Shown here in pieces: positions 17,921-27,497 of a stretch of 64,000 bases of DNA. Each line of letters starts with the position of its first letter. Position 1 is the first letter of the stretch. The notes below the pieces were generated by a model. That model did not search any database. It saw only the letters and a program-made list of their open reading frames with translations, and was not told where the DNA came from. The position numbers were made by a program, and so were the translations under genes. The DNA is from Bradyrhizobium sp. sBnM-33 (GTDB lineage: Bacteria > Pseudomonadota > Alphaproteobacteria > Rhizobiales > Xanthobacteraceae): assembly GCF_032917945.1 (NCBI RefSeq), contig NZ_CP136624.1, positions 2,294,001-2,358,000 on the forward strand, written 5' to 3'.

Positions 17921-18830
17921 TCCGCAATCAATGCTATTGCGGCAGATGACTATCGCTATTTCACACGAGGAGTGCTGGTACCTGGAAACGGCGAACCGTA
18001 CCATCCCGGCTCTGAAGCGCCGGGGGATCGAGAGAGATATTTTCTTGACGAATGCCAGCTGATCTGGGTCCTGGGCTCGCCTCAGGATCGCGTGGCCCGC
18101 GATGTCTGGCAGATGCTATGGCTGGCTTCCAAACATACCGCCTTCGTTAACAGCATTGAAGGCCTCGTGTTTTTGAATACAAAACATGCGTTGGGCTATA
18201 GCCTGCCAAAGCAGAACAGAGCCTATTCATATATATCGGATGATTTCTCGTTGCTCTGGGAGCGCTATCGGGAGACTCCGGATCAATGGTGGGTGGCCGA
18301 CAAACGCCAGCTGCGGGCAAAACGTCTTCTTACTTCCTCCAAACGGACCAAATGTTCGAACAATACTTCAATGCCTTACCGGCAATACTGCTGCACAAGG
18401 CGCGATCTACTATGGCGGAGTGGATGGCTTTAAAGCTGATTACGCTATTCTTCAGAAGTTTATTCCGGAAGTAGGCCTAGGTGAAAAGCGCGTCATCGTT
18501 GCTTGCGGGAAGGCTGTTTGCTGGCATGGTCGGCAAGGGAATCCAGACGATCATAGGTCGAATCTAGTACAAGGAGGAAAGCCGATTCCAGTCGATTTGC
18601 ACTCCAATGAGGTCGAGCTGGCCGTCGGTCAAAAGCTGATGGCAAATGGGATAAATTACGTCGGGATAGATATGGCTTATCCATATATACTTGAACTTAA
18701 TCTTGCATACCCGGCCGGGCTATACGCCGCAAAGTTAATTTCCGGGGTAGATCATTCGGATGAGGTTGCGGAGCTCATCATTGCTCACTTCAAGAAGCAT
18801 TGTTCTTCGTGGGATATGGGAGCTTACTGA
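17921..18830 (+). pseudogene. Glutathione-synthetase-like ATP-grasp gene, 3' part
   Basis: It continues the gene cut at 8158. The ATP-grasp signature is clear in the second half: AILQKFIPEVGLGEKRVIV, then VACGKAVCWHGRQGNPDDHRSN, then NGINYVGIDMAYPYILELN, which match the ATP/Mg-binding and substrate strands of GshB. One base is missing near 18305 (WVADK then ASCGQNVFLLPPNGPNV in the next frame), so the gene is broken twice, by the IS21 nest and by a frameshift. Substrate cannot be told: the fold makes amide bonds (glutathione, peptide-like products), and this copy is divergent from housekeeping GshB. The stop is at 18828-18830. Confidence 0.7.
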
Positions 18831-20033
18831 GCTGCGGCAGCCACGCTGATCCAAGGGCGGATCGGATCCGAGGGTGCAGGCTGGGATGAGCGCGAACCGG
18901 CACAATATCCGTGAGGCGACGTTCGACAGAGTATCCTGTATGCGGTTTGGCGTCGTGCTGGTGGCATTCTGTGCCAATCGGTCGCCCACGCAGCTCGAAA
19001 GCCCAAAGAAGCGCCGCGAGGGCGATTCTCGTCGCGTAGTCTGATCCTAGAGAGGGAGCAGGTGGTAGAATGGCGTCACAGGCCGTAGAGAAGAACTGCG
19101 ACAGATGCTTCTTCATTGTGTTTTCTCTGGCAGATCTGTGGCGACGATTGGATTCGATGTCGACGGATTAAGTCGTGGAGTGACGCGCGGAGCCAACGAC
19201 AGTGCCTAGCCACGCAAGCACGCGCTTGACTGGACAAGTCCATCATCGCCCTCCAATTTGTCCGGAATAGTTCGGGAAAAATTCCCGTTAAATCTGCGAT
19301 AGAAACTCGTTGACCCCTCACATCTTGACAATACGACACTTGTCACGCTCAAGCGAAGTAGGAGCGTCAATCGACAATCTCCTCGCATGAGCCTGACAAA
19401 CTTTGTTCAATAACGCTACCAGCTTTCGTTCGACCAGCTGCCGCGACAATCACCCGAAACAACGATGTTTCGCGCGCCCAACACCACTGATGCTTGTCCG
19501 GTTTCTGACTGCGGTACAAGGGTGTAGGGTTTGAAACATCGGTCAGGGACCGGCCGCGTGCGAGCTTTTGTCTAGCCGAATTAGAAGCTTGCTGCGTTTG
19601 AACGCTCCTGGCACGGCGGTTGCTATGAGGGAAGCAACACTGAGGCTTAAAGGGGACGCAAACGCAAGCCGAGATGGCTCAACGATCTTCGCGACGATCT
19701 CAGGGCCGAGACATGTTGAGCAAGTTTTGAACTTAATTGATGAGAGTAAGGCACGCGTTAAACATATGCATATTTCCGACCATCGATTTCAAAAGCCTGT
19801 CCGCATTGTTCGGCAACTCACGGCTGGACGAAAGGTCTCTGTGATCTCGTGCCGGATCCCTTCTCACGCTTCGCAGTCATTTCTATGTACGATTGCAGCT
19901 TGCGCTTTCCGCGATCTCGGCCTCGGTAGACGAAGAAACCGGTTCCGGAAGCCTCGCCATCCCCAGTTTTTAGCCAACATTCGCTTGTGCAAGTGCCGGC
20001 GTTTCGGCCGCCAATATCGCTTCAGGAGACAAA
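18831..20033. other. 1.2-kb stretch without a supported gene
   Basis: Small open frames exist on both strands (for example 18790-19116 minus and 19568-20033 plus), but none has a recognisable domain, convincing ribosome site or neighbour logic. A short piece reading VEQVLNLIDESKARVKHMHI near 19720-19790 looks protein-like and may be a gene remnant. It probably contains the promoter of the aldo/keto reductase in its last 200 bp. Confidence 0.5.
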
Positions 20034-20852
20034 ATGGATCATTTGCAGACGCAAGGCATCAGCCTGCCGCGGCTCGGCCTCGGCACCTTTCGCATGCAGG
20101 GCGATGTCTGCCGTGCTGCGGTAGAGAGCGCCCTTGCCCTCGGGTATCGCCACATCGACACCGCAGAAATGTACGCCAACGAAGACGCCATCGGGCGTGC
20201 GATTGCATCTTTCCCTCTCCCCCGCAACGACCTGCATCTCACGACAAAAGTCTGGCATAAGAATCTCGCGCCGGACGCGATCCGCCGAGCCTTCGATACG
20301 AGCCTCAACAAGCTTAGAGTCGAATTCGTGGATCTCTATCTGGTGCATTGGCCCTCGCGCAGCATGAACCTTCCGGCGGTATTCGAGACGATGGTGAAGC
20401 TGAAAGAGGATGGACTCACCCGCGCGATCGGGGTTGCCAATTTCACCATGTCTCTGCTCAAGACCACCGTCGAGGAGATCAAGGCACCAATCGCTTGCAA
20501 CCAGATCGAGTATCACGTGATGCTCAGCCAGTCGAAGGTCAAAAGTTATCTCGACAACAAAGGCATTCCGCTGGTGGCCTATTCCCCGCTGCTGCAAGGC
20601 TGCGCGGAAAGCAATGCCACTCTGATAGAGATCGGGAAGAAGCACAATGCAACCGTAGCGCAGGTAGCGCTGAAATGGCTGCTCGACCAGCCCGGCGTCG
20701 CCGTAATCCCGAAGGCCTCACGCACCGAAAGCCAGAAGGCGAATCTGGATGCGCTGAAGGTCGACCTCGATGACGACGATCGCAGAGCGATCGGGGCCTT
20801 GCCGAAGGACAAGCGTCTTGTGAATCCAGGTTTCGCGCCGGCCTGGGATTAA
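20034..20852 (+). CDS. Aldo/keto reductase
   Basis: NADPH-dependent carbonyl reductase of the AKR superfamily (272 residues, cytoplasmic). The catalytic tetrad is visible: Asp42 and Tyr47 in HIDTAEMY, Lys72 in TTKVWH, His105 in YLVHWPS. The C-terminal cofactor site reads VIPKASRTES. It is closest in style to 2,5-diketo-D-gluconate reductase B-type enzymes, but substrate cannot be assigned. ATG 20034 has AGGAG six bases upstream. It stands alone between two transposon nests and is intact. Confidence 0.9.
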   Translation: MDHLQTQGISLPRLGLGTFRMQGDVCRAAVESALALGYRHIDTAEMYANEDAIGRAIASFPLPRNDLHLTTKVWHKNLAPDAIRRAFDTSLNKLRVEFVDLYLVHWPSRSMNLPAVFETMVKLKEDGLTRAIGVANFTMSLLKTTVEEIKAPIACNQIEYHVMLSQSKVKSYLDNKGIPLVAYSPLLQGCAESNATLIEIGKKHNATVAQVALKWLLDQPGVAVIPKASRTESQKANLDALKVDLDDDDRRAIGALPKDKRLVNPGFAPAWD

Positions 20853-21290
20853 CGTCGGCCGTCATTGCGAGCCGGCCCGCTCGTAAGCCGTGCCCGTGCG
20901 GTGGTCTAGATTTAGGAGGCTGGCCAGCATTCGGCACCGTGCTAAAGGCTCCCCCTGATCGATACCCGGCTTATTCCTGTCTCGAAGCGACGCAGAACGC
21001 AGAACCCAGCCACAGGAGAGACGATCGGCACGATCGCTGGGGCTCCGAAAAAGACTTCGCTTGAGAGAAGCCGACAGATCGAGGCCGCCCATCAAGGCTT
21101 TCTCATAACGCACACGGCACGGGCCGTAGAACCGGTAGCCGGCGGAGGAGGCCTACAGTGAGAGGTCTCCTGAGGGGACACGCGCATCCTTTACTTTGAG
21201 GCATTGTGTCTGGACTCGGAGTTTAATGCGACCTAGAGCCTCCGGACGGGGACCGCTGACGAGCAGACCTTTCTCGAAGCGTCACATACT
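20853..21290. other. Intergenic stretch, nothing recognised
   Basis: About 440 bp after the reductase. No strong hairpin terminator, gene or IS end was found. Confidence 0.4.
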
Positions 21291-21599
21291 CTAAAGTTGG
21301 GGCGGAGGCGAGCGCTGCGCGCGAGCCTCTTGATCAGCTTGGATCGCTCGAGCAGAAAGTCGCGAACGATACGGCGCGCTAAGCAGCAACACAAAAAGCG
21401 CTCTGTTGGCCTCATATCTGGCAGCGGATCGGCTGCTTCTTGAACCCGTCATTACCAGCGTGCCTTGGGAGGTGCAGACCGACCACAACCATCTTCGCCT
21501 GCGCTGTTTTAAGAAAACCTCGAATACTGGAAATCGATCAGACATGGCATTAGCACCTGAGGCCATAACCTCTACCCGTAGTCTGCATTCCTGCATCAT
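21291..21599 (-). CDS. Hypothetical small protein
   Basis: Up to 102 residues; ATG 21545 would give 84 residues starting MSDRFPVFEVFLKQRRRR. The reading FLKQRRRRWLWSVCTSQGTL and AARYEANRALFVLLLSAPYRS has the look of a real small conserved protein, but I cannot place it in a family. There are no membrane segments of note and no coupled neighbour. Confidence 0.35.
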   Translation of the reverse strand: MMQECRLRVEVMASGANAMSDRFPVFEVFLKQRRRRWLWSVCTSQGTLVMTGSRSSRSAARYEANRALFVLLLSAPYRSRLSARAIQADQEARAQRSPPPQL

Positions 21600-21779
21600 A
21601 GCCCAACTAGGCGGGTGCCGGTCTATCTGTTGCGCATGCTGGTTCTAGGCGTACTGCCGTGTGGGGTCTAAGAAAGCCTTGATGGACCGCCTCGATCTAC
21701 CGGCTCCCCTCCAGCGAAGTGTTTTTTTCGGCCCCACCAAGGCCAGGAACACGGGCCCGCCGTGGATATGCTCATTTGG

Positions 21780-22400
21780 TCATTTCCGCAGGCATACAGG
21801 TTTTAGTTGCGGAAATCCGTAGAGCGCAGTAGACGTCTCGCCGAGGACCCGCTCTCGGGCGTCCTCGTCTGTGACGAGCCCCTCAAGCCATTCCAGGGTC
21901 TCCACATAGGATGGCACATAGGCGTGGGCGGCCGTCACGTGCGGCCACTCCGACCCACAGAGCAGCTGTTTCGGGCCGAGCTCCTCTAGCATCCTGCCCG
22001 CCGCTGCTTGGGCCCAGCCATGTGGGACGCGTCCGATCCCCGACAGCTTCACCCACGCGTTCGCGCCTTTAGCGAGCGCCAGAAGCCGCTGCAGGCGCGG
22101 ATCCCAGGCGGGATCGCGGCCGCAGTCCGCAAGTCCGAAGCCTCGGAACACCAGACGGTGGCCGTCGGCTAGGAGCAGCTCTGCCAAGCGCTCACGTCCT
22201 TCGATGCCGCCGGACACCTCCAAGTGCAAGCCAAGCTGAAGGGCAGCCTCGAGGGACTCGGTCAGTGGATCGGGATCGTCGAGGGTTAACGCCAAACCCG
22301 CAGCGCCTGATTGGCCCCACTCCTCCAGGACCTCAGGCGCCAGCGGTTGCACGAGGGGCGGAATGAGTCTCACCGGCATTCGGGCCTGCCTCGCCTCCCC
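21780..22400 (-). pseudogene. Amidohydrolase (PDC-hydrolase-like), 3' part
   Basis: C-terminal about 205 residues of an amidohydrolase-2 family TIM barrel. AWVKLSGIGR and LLCGSEWPHVTA match the conserved lower barrel (usually GSDWPH; here Glu). It reads from the inner edge of IS21 no. 2 at 22400 to the stop at 21780. The N terminus is on the other side of that element (28336-28516). Family members hydrolyse lactones or cyclic amides such as 2-pyrone-4,6-dicarboxylate; the exact substrate is unknown. Confidence 0.75.
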
Positions 22401-22538
22401 GACGGTCGGTCAAAATCCCCCGGGTGAGGTCACCTCAAACTCCCCCACCTGATTCCGCCTGGTTGGGCGGCTGATCGGCCGCAAAGCACGTAGCAGGACG
22501 TTTATTTTCGCCCCCTTTAGGGAAGAGGGGACCGGGAG

Positions 22539-23207
22539 TTGAACGTCTTGAAGCCGCATCTGCAAAGCACCGTATTTACGTTACTTGAGCGCCAGACGAG
22601 CCAACGAGAGATCCAGCGGCTGACGGGGATCGACCGCAAGACGATCCGGCGCTACCAGGCGATTTTCGTGTCCCGGCGAGCGGCGGAGGCAAATTCCCCC
22701 GGGGTGACCGCCGGCTCCGAGGCCGCGAATGGCCAAACTCCCCCACCTCCGCGACCGCCGGCTATCGGCATGAAGGTGGCCGCCAAGACGTTTGATTTCG
22801 CCCGCTCAGCCTGTGAACCGCATCGGGAATGGATCGAGCAGCAGGTCCGACTGAAGCGCAATGCGCAGGCGATCTACCAGGATCTGGTTGATCAGCTCGG
22901 CTTCACTGCCAGCTACGAGAGCGTCAAGCGTTTCGTGCGCGCCTTGCGCCACATCGATCCCAAACAGTTTGACCGTCTCGAGTTTGCCCCCGGCGAGGAA
23001 GCCCAGGTCGATTATGGTGAAGGCGCGCTGACCCGTGATCCGAAGAGCGGTCGTTACCGCCGGCCGCGCCTGTTCGTGATGACCCTGCGCTACTCGCGGC
23101 GTAGCTTCCGGCGGGTGGTCTGGAAGTCGAGCCAGCAGATCTGGGCACAGCTCCACGAAGAGGCTTTTCGATATTTTGGCGGCGCCGTCGGCTATGTCGT
23201 GCTCGAT
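22539..23207 (+). pseudogene. istA: IS21 transposase IstA, 5' part (element 2)
   Basis: TTG start at 22539. Helix-turn-helix (ERQTSQREIQRLTGIDRKTI), a proline-rich linker, and the first catalytic Asp in AQVDYGEGAL. It reads to GGAVGYVVLD and is then cut by RIT3. The homologous protein resumes at 26536 (VENAIQHTQGTAL); roughly 45 residues between are missing, so DNA was lost on the right side of RIT3. Confidence 0.87.
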
Positions 23208-23229
23208 TTTGTTACCGGTAACAAAATCG
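23204..23229. repeat. 26-bp perfect palindrome at the RIT3 left (ritC-side) junction
   Basis: Half-site CGATTTTGTTACC followed by its exact complement. The outer arm includes CTCGAT of istA. It sits 5 bp before the first TATGTG of RIT3, mirroring the palindrome of RIT1. Confidence 0.9.
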
Positions 23230-23318
23230 CTCTTATGTGCCGGACATCGTTATGTGGCTGGCAACGGCTTGAGCCGGTCTTTCGGGGGAGGACCGCGGGC
23301 GAGTGGGCACATAATGCG

Positions 23319-24323
23319 CTACAGCGAGTTGAGCCAGTCGAGCAGGGTTTTGTCGTCCTTCCAGGCGACGCGAGCCCGGGACACCGTTGAAATATCGGAA
23401 CCCAGTTCGCAGGCGCGCAGCGCCTCGGCCTTAGCGCGCAGCGTCAGCTCGGCATAACGGTTTGTCGTGTCGAGACTGACGTGCCCGAGCCAACTCCGTA
23501 TGACATTGACTTCGACACCGGATTCCAGCAGGTGGCAAGCAGCGGTGTGCCGGAATAGATGCGGACTGACCCGCCTGGATTTCGGCCCGTGTGTATCGAA
23601 GGATGCGCCGTGTCGTCGGACAATCTTATAGATCCCGAACCGCGTTAGAGGGCGGGCCTTCGGAGCGCAGAAGACTGGCTCGCCTGGCGATGCGCCACGC
23701 TGGGCGAGGAGCGCCTGGAGATGCTTCACTGTCTCATCCCAAAGCGGGCACGTCCGCCACTTGTCACCCTTGCCGTGCAAGTGGACTTTGGCCGGCGGCT
23801 TGAGTTCGAGGTGCTCGATACGAAGATCGGCAACTTCCTGCACCCGAGCGCCCGTGTTGTACAGGAAGAGCAACAGTGTGTGGTCGCGCAGCGAGAGATG
23901 ACCTTGTCGAGGCAGCGAACGAAACAATGCCGTTACCTCCTCCCGCTCGAGGAAATGTGTGTCGGGCAATGATGTGCGCTTGACGGGGATCGCCGCGACC
24001 TGCTGACAGACCGCCAGCATCTCGGGTGCACGCACCGCGAGGTAGGCAAAGAAGGTGTTCAGTGCTGCCCGCCGTTGATTGCGAGTACGCACCGAGTTAC
24101 CGCGCTCTTGCTCCAGGTGCCTCAGGAACGCCAGGCTTCGTTCGAACGTCAGGTCATCAAGGGCCAGTGTAGCAATCCGGCGACCACGCTGCTCGGACAC
24201 GAAGCACAGGAACAGGCGAATCGTGTCACGATAACTGCGGATCGAACCGAGCCGCAGGCCCTTCTGTACCGGGAGATGATCGGTGAAAAATGACTGAACC
24301 AGTGTACCGAGGGAGGGGGTCAT
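23319..24323 (-). CDS. ritC: RIT3 tyrosine recombinase RitC
   Basis: 334 residues from ATG 24323, which overlaps the ritB stop. Motifs: NTGARVQEV (box I), SPHLFRHTAA (box II) and WLGHVSLDTTNRYAEL with the nucleophile Tyr. The frame is complete. The longer open frame to 24512 is read-through into ritB. Confidence 0.86.
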   Translation of the reverse strand: MTPSLGTLVQSFFTDHLPVQKGLRLGSIRSYRDTIRLFLCFVSEQRGRRIATLALDDLTFERSLAFLRHLEQERGNSVRTRNQRRAALNTFFAYLAVRAPEMLAVCQQVAAIPVKRTSLPDTHFLEREEVTALFRSLPRQGHLSLRDHTLLLFLYNTGARVQEVADLRIEHLELKPPAKVHLHGKGDKWRTCPLWDETVKHLQALLAQRGASPGEPVFCAPKARPLTRFGIYKIVRRHGASFDTHGPKSRRVSPHLFRHTAACHLLESGVEVNVIRSWLGHVSLDTTNRYAELTLRAKAEALRACELGSDISTVSRARVAWKDDKTLLDWLNSL

Positions 24324-25311
24324 GACTGATCCTCCCCGAGCGTTGTCGCAGCAAAGGCACGGAAGCGGCGGTTGGCGTGTTCGAGAAGCTCCGGGGTCGG
24401 CGTCAGATACACCGCAGTGGAATTGATGTCGCCTGCCCCATGAAAGTCGAGAGTGCAAGAAGCTTCGTCTGAGGATCGAGGCCGAGCCTGTACCAGCGCG
24501 TGAGTGTACCAACGGCGAACGAGTGTCGCAGATCGTGCAGGCGCGGCGGCGAAATGCCTGGCGGGATCTGCAGATTTAAGCTCAGGACCATAGCGTGAAA
24601 GGTCTGGCTGATTGTGCCAGGGTTGATTGGCCTCCCCCCACGCAAGCAGAACAGCGGCGCGTCGTCTGCAGCAGTGGCGGCGCGCGCCGCAGTCTGGCGT
24701 TGACGGAGATGCTGCGCCAGGAGCGTTCCGAGCTTTGGTCCAAATGGGACGAGGCGGCTCTTGTAGAATTTAGTCTCCCGGATAATGAGCAATCGCCGCT
24801 CCAGATCGACATCTTTGAGGCGCAGCCGGCAGGCCTCCCCGACGCGCAATCCCAGCCCATACAACACGGCGAACAATGCGAAATACGTGTTGCCACGCTC
24901 GATCGTACCACCATGGTTCGGGAGCGCCTTGGCAAGGGCAAGCAACCGAGTGGCTGTGTCTGTGTCGAAGATAAATGGTGTGCGCTGATACCTTCCGCGA
25001 CGCGGCGGTGATCTCAGCGGTGTCTGGGCGAGCTTCCCGTGATCGACGAGATACGAAAGCAGTCGTCCCACCGTAGAGCGCAGGTGATTATAGCTTCTTG
25101 GCCGCGATCGCGGACGCGAGAGAAGAAACTCATCCACCAGTTCCGGGGTTACCTCACTAAGGCTACCAATTTTGTTCTTCGACAAGTAGGCATCGAACAG
25201 CGCGAGCGTCTTCTCTTCGACAAGATAGCGCCGTCGCAAAGAGCGCTTGTGAGCGAGGAATTGCTCGATCTCGCGGCCGAGAAAACTCTGGAAACGTGCA
25301 TCGGAGCTCAC
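24320..25311 (-). pseudogene. ritB: RIT3 tyrosine recombinase RitB, frameshifted
   Basis: GTG start at 25311 overlapping the ritA stop. It reads GLGLRVGEA (box I) and LHDLRHSFA (box II), then loses one base at LSTFMG(H), so the frame ends at 24403. The neighbouring frame gives DINSTAVYLTPTPELLEHA with the nucleophile Tyr and ends at 24320. Inactive as read. Confidence 0.85.
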
Positions 25312-26535
25312 AGCACGTCCTCCCCATTGCCGAATGCAACCTCACGCAGCTGTTCGACGGCGATCTTCCCGTAGATCTGGGTGGAGGAGGCGCTGCGGTG
25401 GCCGACGTAGTCGCCGATATGCTTCAGGGAGAAATTGGCGTTTAGCAGGCGCTGCACACAACTGTGCCGTAGGACATGCGAACCGGCGCGTGGCACGCGA
25501 ATGCCGGCTTTGCGGATGAAATGGGCGGCGCGACAGACAACCGCGGCGGAGCCAATCGGGGCGTGCGGAGCACAGCAGCGCATAAACACCTCGCGGCATG
25601 TCGTGGCTGGCCGCCCGTTTTTGAGGTATTCGACGATCGCTGCTCCCACCGCCGCCGAGAGCGGATAAGTGGTGGTATTGCCTGCTTTGCGTTCCCTGAT
25701 CTTAAGCCGTTCGTTGCGCCAGTCGATGTCATCGAGCGTGAGCGAGGCGACCTCCGCTGCCCGCAGCCCATAGGTCGCAAGCAACAGCATCATCGCATAA
25801 TCGCGCTTGCCAGAGGCGGACCGTCTGTCGATACCCGCCAGCACTTGCTCGACCTGCTCCCAACTGATCGATCGTGGCACGCCAGCGTGCCGGTACGACT
25901 GCGGAAACTCGACGAGCGAACTGAGATCCTTGGCCATAACCCCTTCACGATTGAGATAACGCAGAAAGACCCGCAGGACTCCGCATGCATTGCGCACCGT
26001 TGACCAGGACACTCGGGGCGGAGCGTACTCGGCAATGAACCCGCTGAGCACGGTTGGCGATAACTTTGCGAGGTTGTCGACGCGGATGCGTTCAAGGTAG
26101 GCCGCGAACTGACGCAAAAAAATTTGGTATTGGTATATCGATCGCTGACGAAGTCCTTTCTCTTCGATCAGGTACCTCAACAACCCTGGTGCTTGGCGTT
26201 CGAACGGGTTGTCCGGCTTATGGAGACGACCCCGGCCAATGTAGCCGGGGACCGCCAGCCTTAGCATCTGGCGGATGGGATTGCGTACTTCATCGCCGAT
26301 CTGCTTGCGTCGCCGGGCTGAGCGTCGTCTAGCACGCTCACCAATCCACGCTTGCACGAACGGCTCGACGTGATCAGGCAGGTTTTTGACCTCGCTGGCG
26401 CCGTGAGCTTTTGCGAACTCGCCAAAGCTCACCACGATGGGAATCCGGCGAGACACGCTGCGGTCCGTATAGCGCTGCTCCGCCATCCAGCTGACGTACT
26501 GCTCGACTGCGGGAGCGATCCAGGACTCGTGAATA
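25308..26535 (-). CDS. ritA: RIT3 tyrosine recombinase RitA, N terminus truncated
   Basis: Catalytic domain complete: TYGLRAAEV (box I), GSHVLRHSC (box II), YVGHRSASSTQIYGKI (GH and nucleophile Tyr). An ATG at 26486 could start translation, but upstream codons (ESWIAPAVEQYVSW) still look like RitA sequence and continue to the istA junction, so the natural start is lost. Probably non-functional or unregulated. Confidence 0.8.
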
Positions 26536-27497
26536 CGTGGAGAACGCGATCCAGCACACCCAGGGCACCGCGCTCGCCGGGCGGCGCTTCGAGTTCACTC
26601 GAGGCTCAGAACAGCTTTCTGGAGCACTGGGAGACGAACTGGGCTTCCAAACGCATCCATGGCAGCATGAGGCGTCAGGTCGAGGCCATGTTCTAGGAGG
26701 AGAAGCCGCATCTGCGGCCATTGCCCGCGACCGGCTTCCGTTACTTCTCCGAGCTCGTGCGCACCGTCTACGACGACACCACCGTGCGGGTGGATCACAG
26801 CGACTATGCCGCGCGCCCCGCGCCGATCGGCAGCCAGGTCGTGGTACGCCTTTACGAGACCACGATCGAGATCCGCGACCGCAGTACCCAGGCGCTGCTG
26901 CGCGTTCATGCCCGCGCCGCACGGCCGGGTTCGCTCAAACTGCCGCACAACGAGCGCCCGTTCAATCCATCTCGTCAGACCGCCTTCCTGCTGGCAAGCG
27001 CCGGCGACATCGGACCGCAAGCGAAGGCGCTCTGTCAGCACCTGTTCGACACCGAAGGTCGCGTTGGACAACGCGCGATGTGGGGCATTGTCGGACTTGC
27101 GAAGAAGTATCCCGCCCGGCTCGTCGAGCAAGCCTGCGATCACGCGGTGCGTCATCACATCCATCGCTACAAACAGGTGCGCGCCATCGTTGAGCGATTG
27201 TTCGAGCGGGCGCTCGAGCGCGTCGATCAGGCACCACAACTCACGCTGTCTCTGACGCAGGATCATCCACTGATCCGTCCCGCAGACGAGTACGGCGAAC
27301 TCTTTCGCCTCGGCGCCCAGAACCGGGCCAGCAACGAGCGCCGGCCCGGCAACAACGGCAATGATCAGCCCGCACCAAACCGCGCTCGCGTCGTCTCCGC
27401 AATCCCGGCCAGCTCCGACGACGCGAGCGCTCCCGCCGAGACCTTGATTGCCGATCAACTCTGCCTTTCAACTTCCACAGGAGATCATTCGGAATGA
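26536..27497 (+). pseudogene. istA: IS21 transposase IstA, 3' part (element 2)
   Basis: Resumes with VENAIQHTQGTALAGRRFE, holding the third catalytic acid. It has one extra T near 26591 (frame change before SLEAQNSFLEHWE) and an in-frame TAG at 26709-26711 following AMF. Beyond, the C-terminal domain reads to 27497. The stop of istA overlaps the istB start (ATGA). Confidence 0.82.

Larger units (their letters stand above)
8159..17930 (+). mobile_element. IS21-family element no. 1, interrupted by RIT1
   Basis: The left end carries three tandem 23-bp repeats (TCGCCCACCATTCCG plus a variable tail, 8161-8229). The right end carries inverted copies of the same motif (GGGCGAGATCA type, about 17834-17925), as is usual for multiple terminal transposase sites in IS21. 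Without the inserted DNA the element would be about 2.7 kb with istA and istB. It sits inside an ATP-grasp gene. A clear target duplication could not be fixed at base level. Confidence 0.8.
23208..26535 (-). mobile_element. RIT3: recombinase-in-trio element in istA, ritA end truncated
   Basis: Three recombinase genes on the minus strand with 4-bp overlaps. The ritC-side end has TATGTG at 23234 and 23251 (17 bp apart) and an inverted CACATA at 23308-23313, an 80-bp block like that of RIT1. The other end lacks such sites, and the ritA frame stays open straight into istA sequence, so the ritA-side terminus and some istA DNA were deleted. ritB is frameshifted. Confidence 0.83.

Noticed and set aside
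18790..19116. 108-codon minus-strand ORF after the ATP-grasp gene
   Set aside because: No ribosome site or family resemblance, and it overlaps the end of the ATP-grasp remnant.
26595..27458. 287-codon open frame antisense to istA of element 2
   Set aside because: Shadow frame; the plus strand has clear IstA homology.
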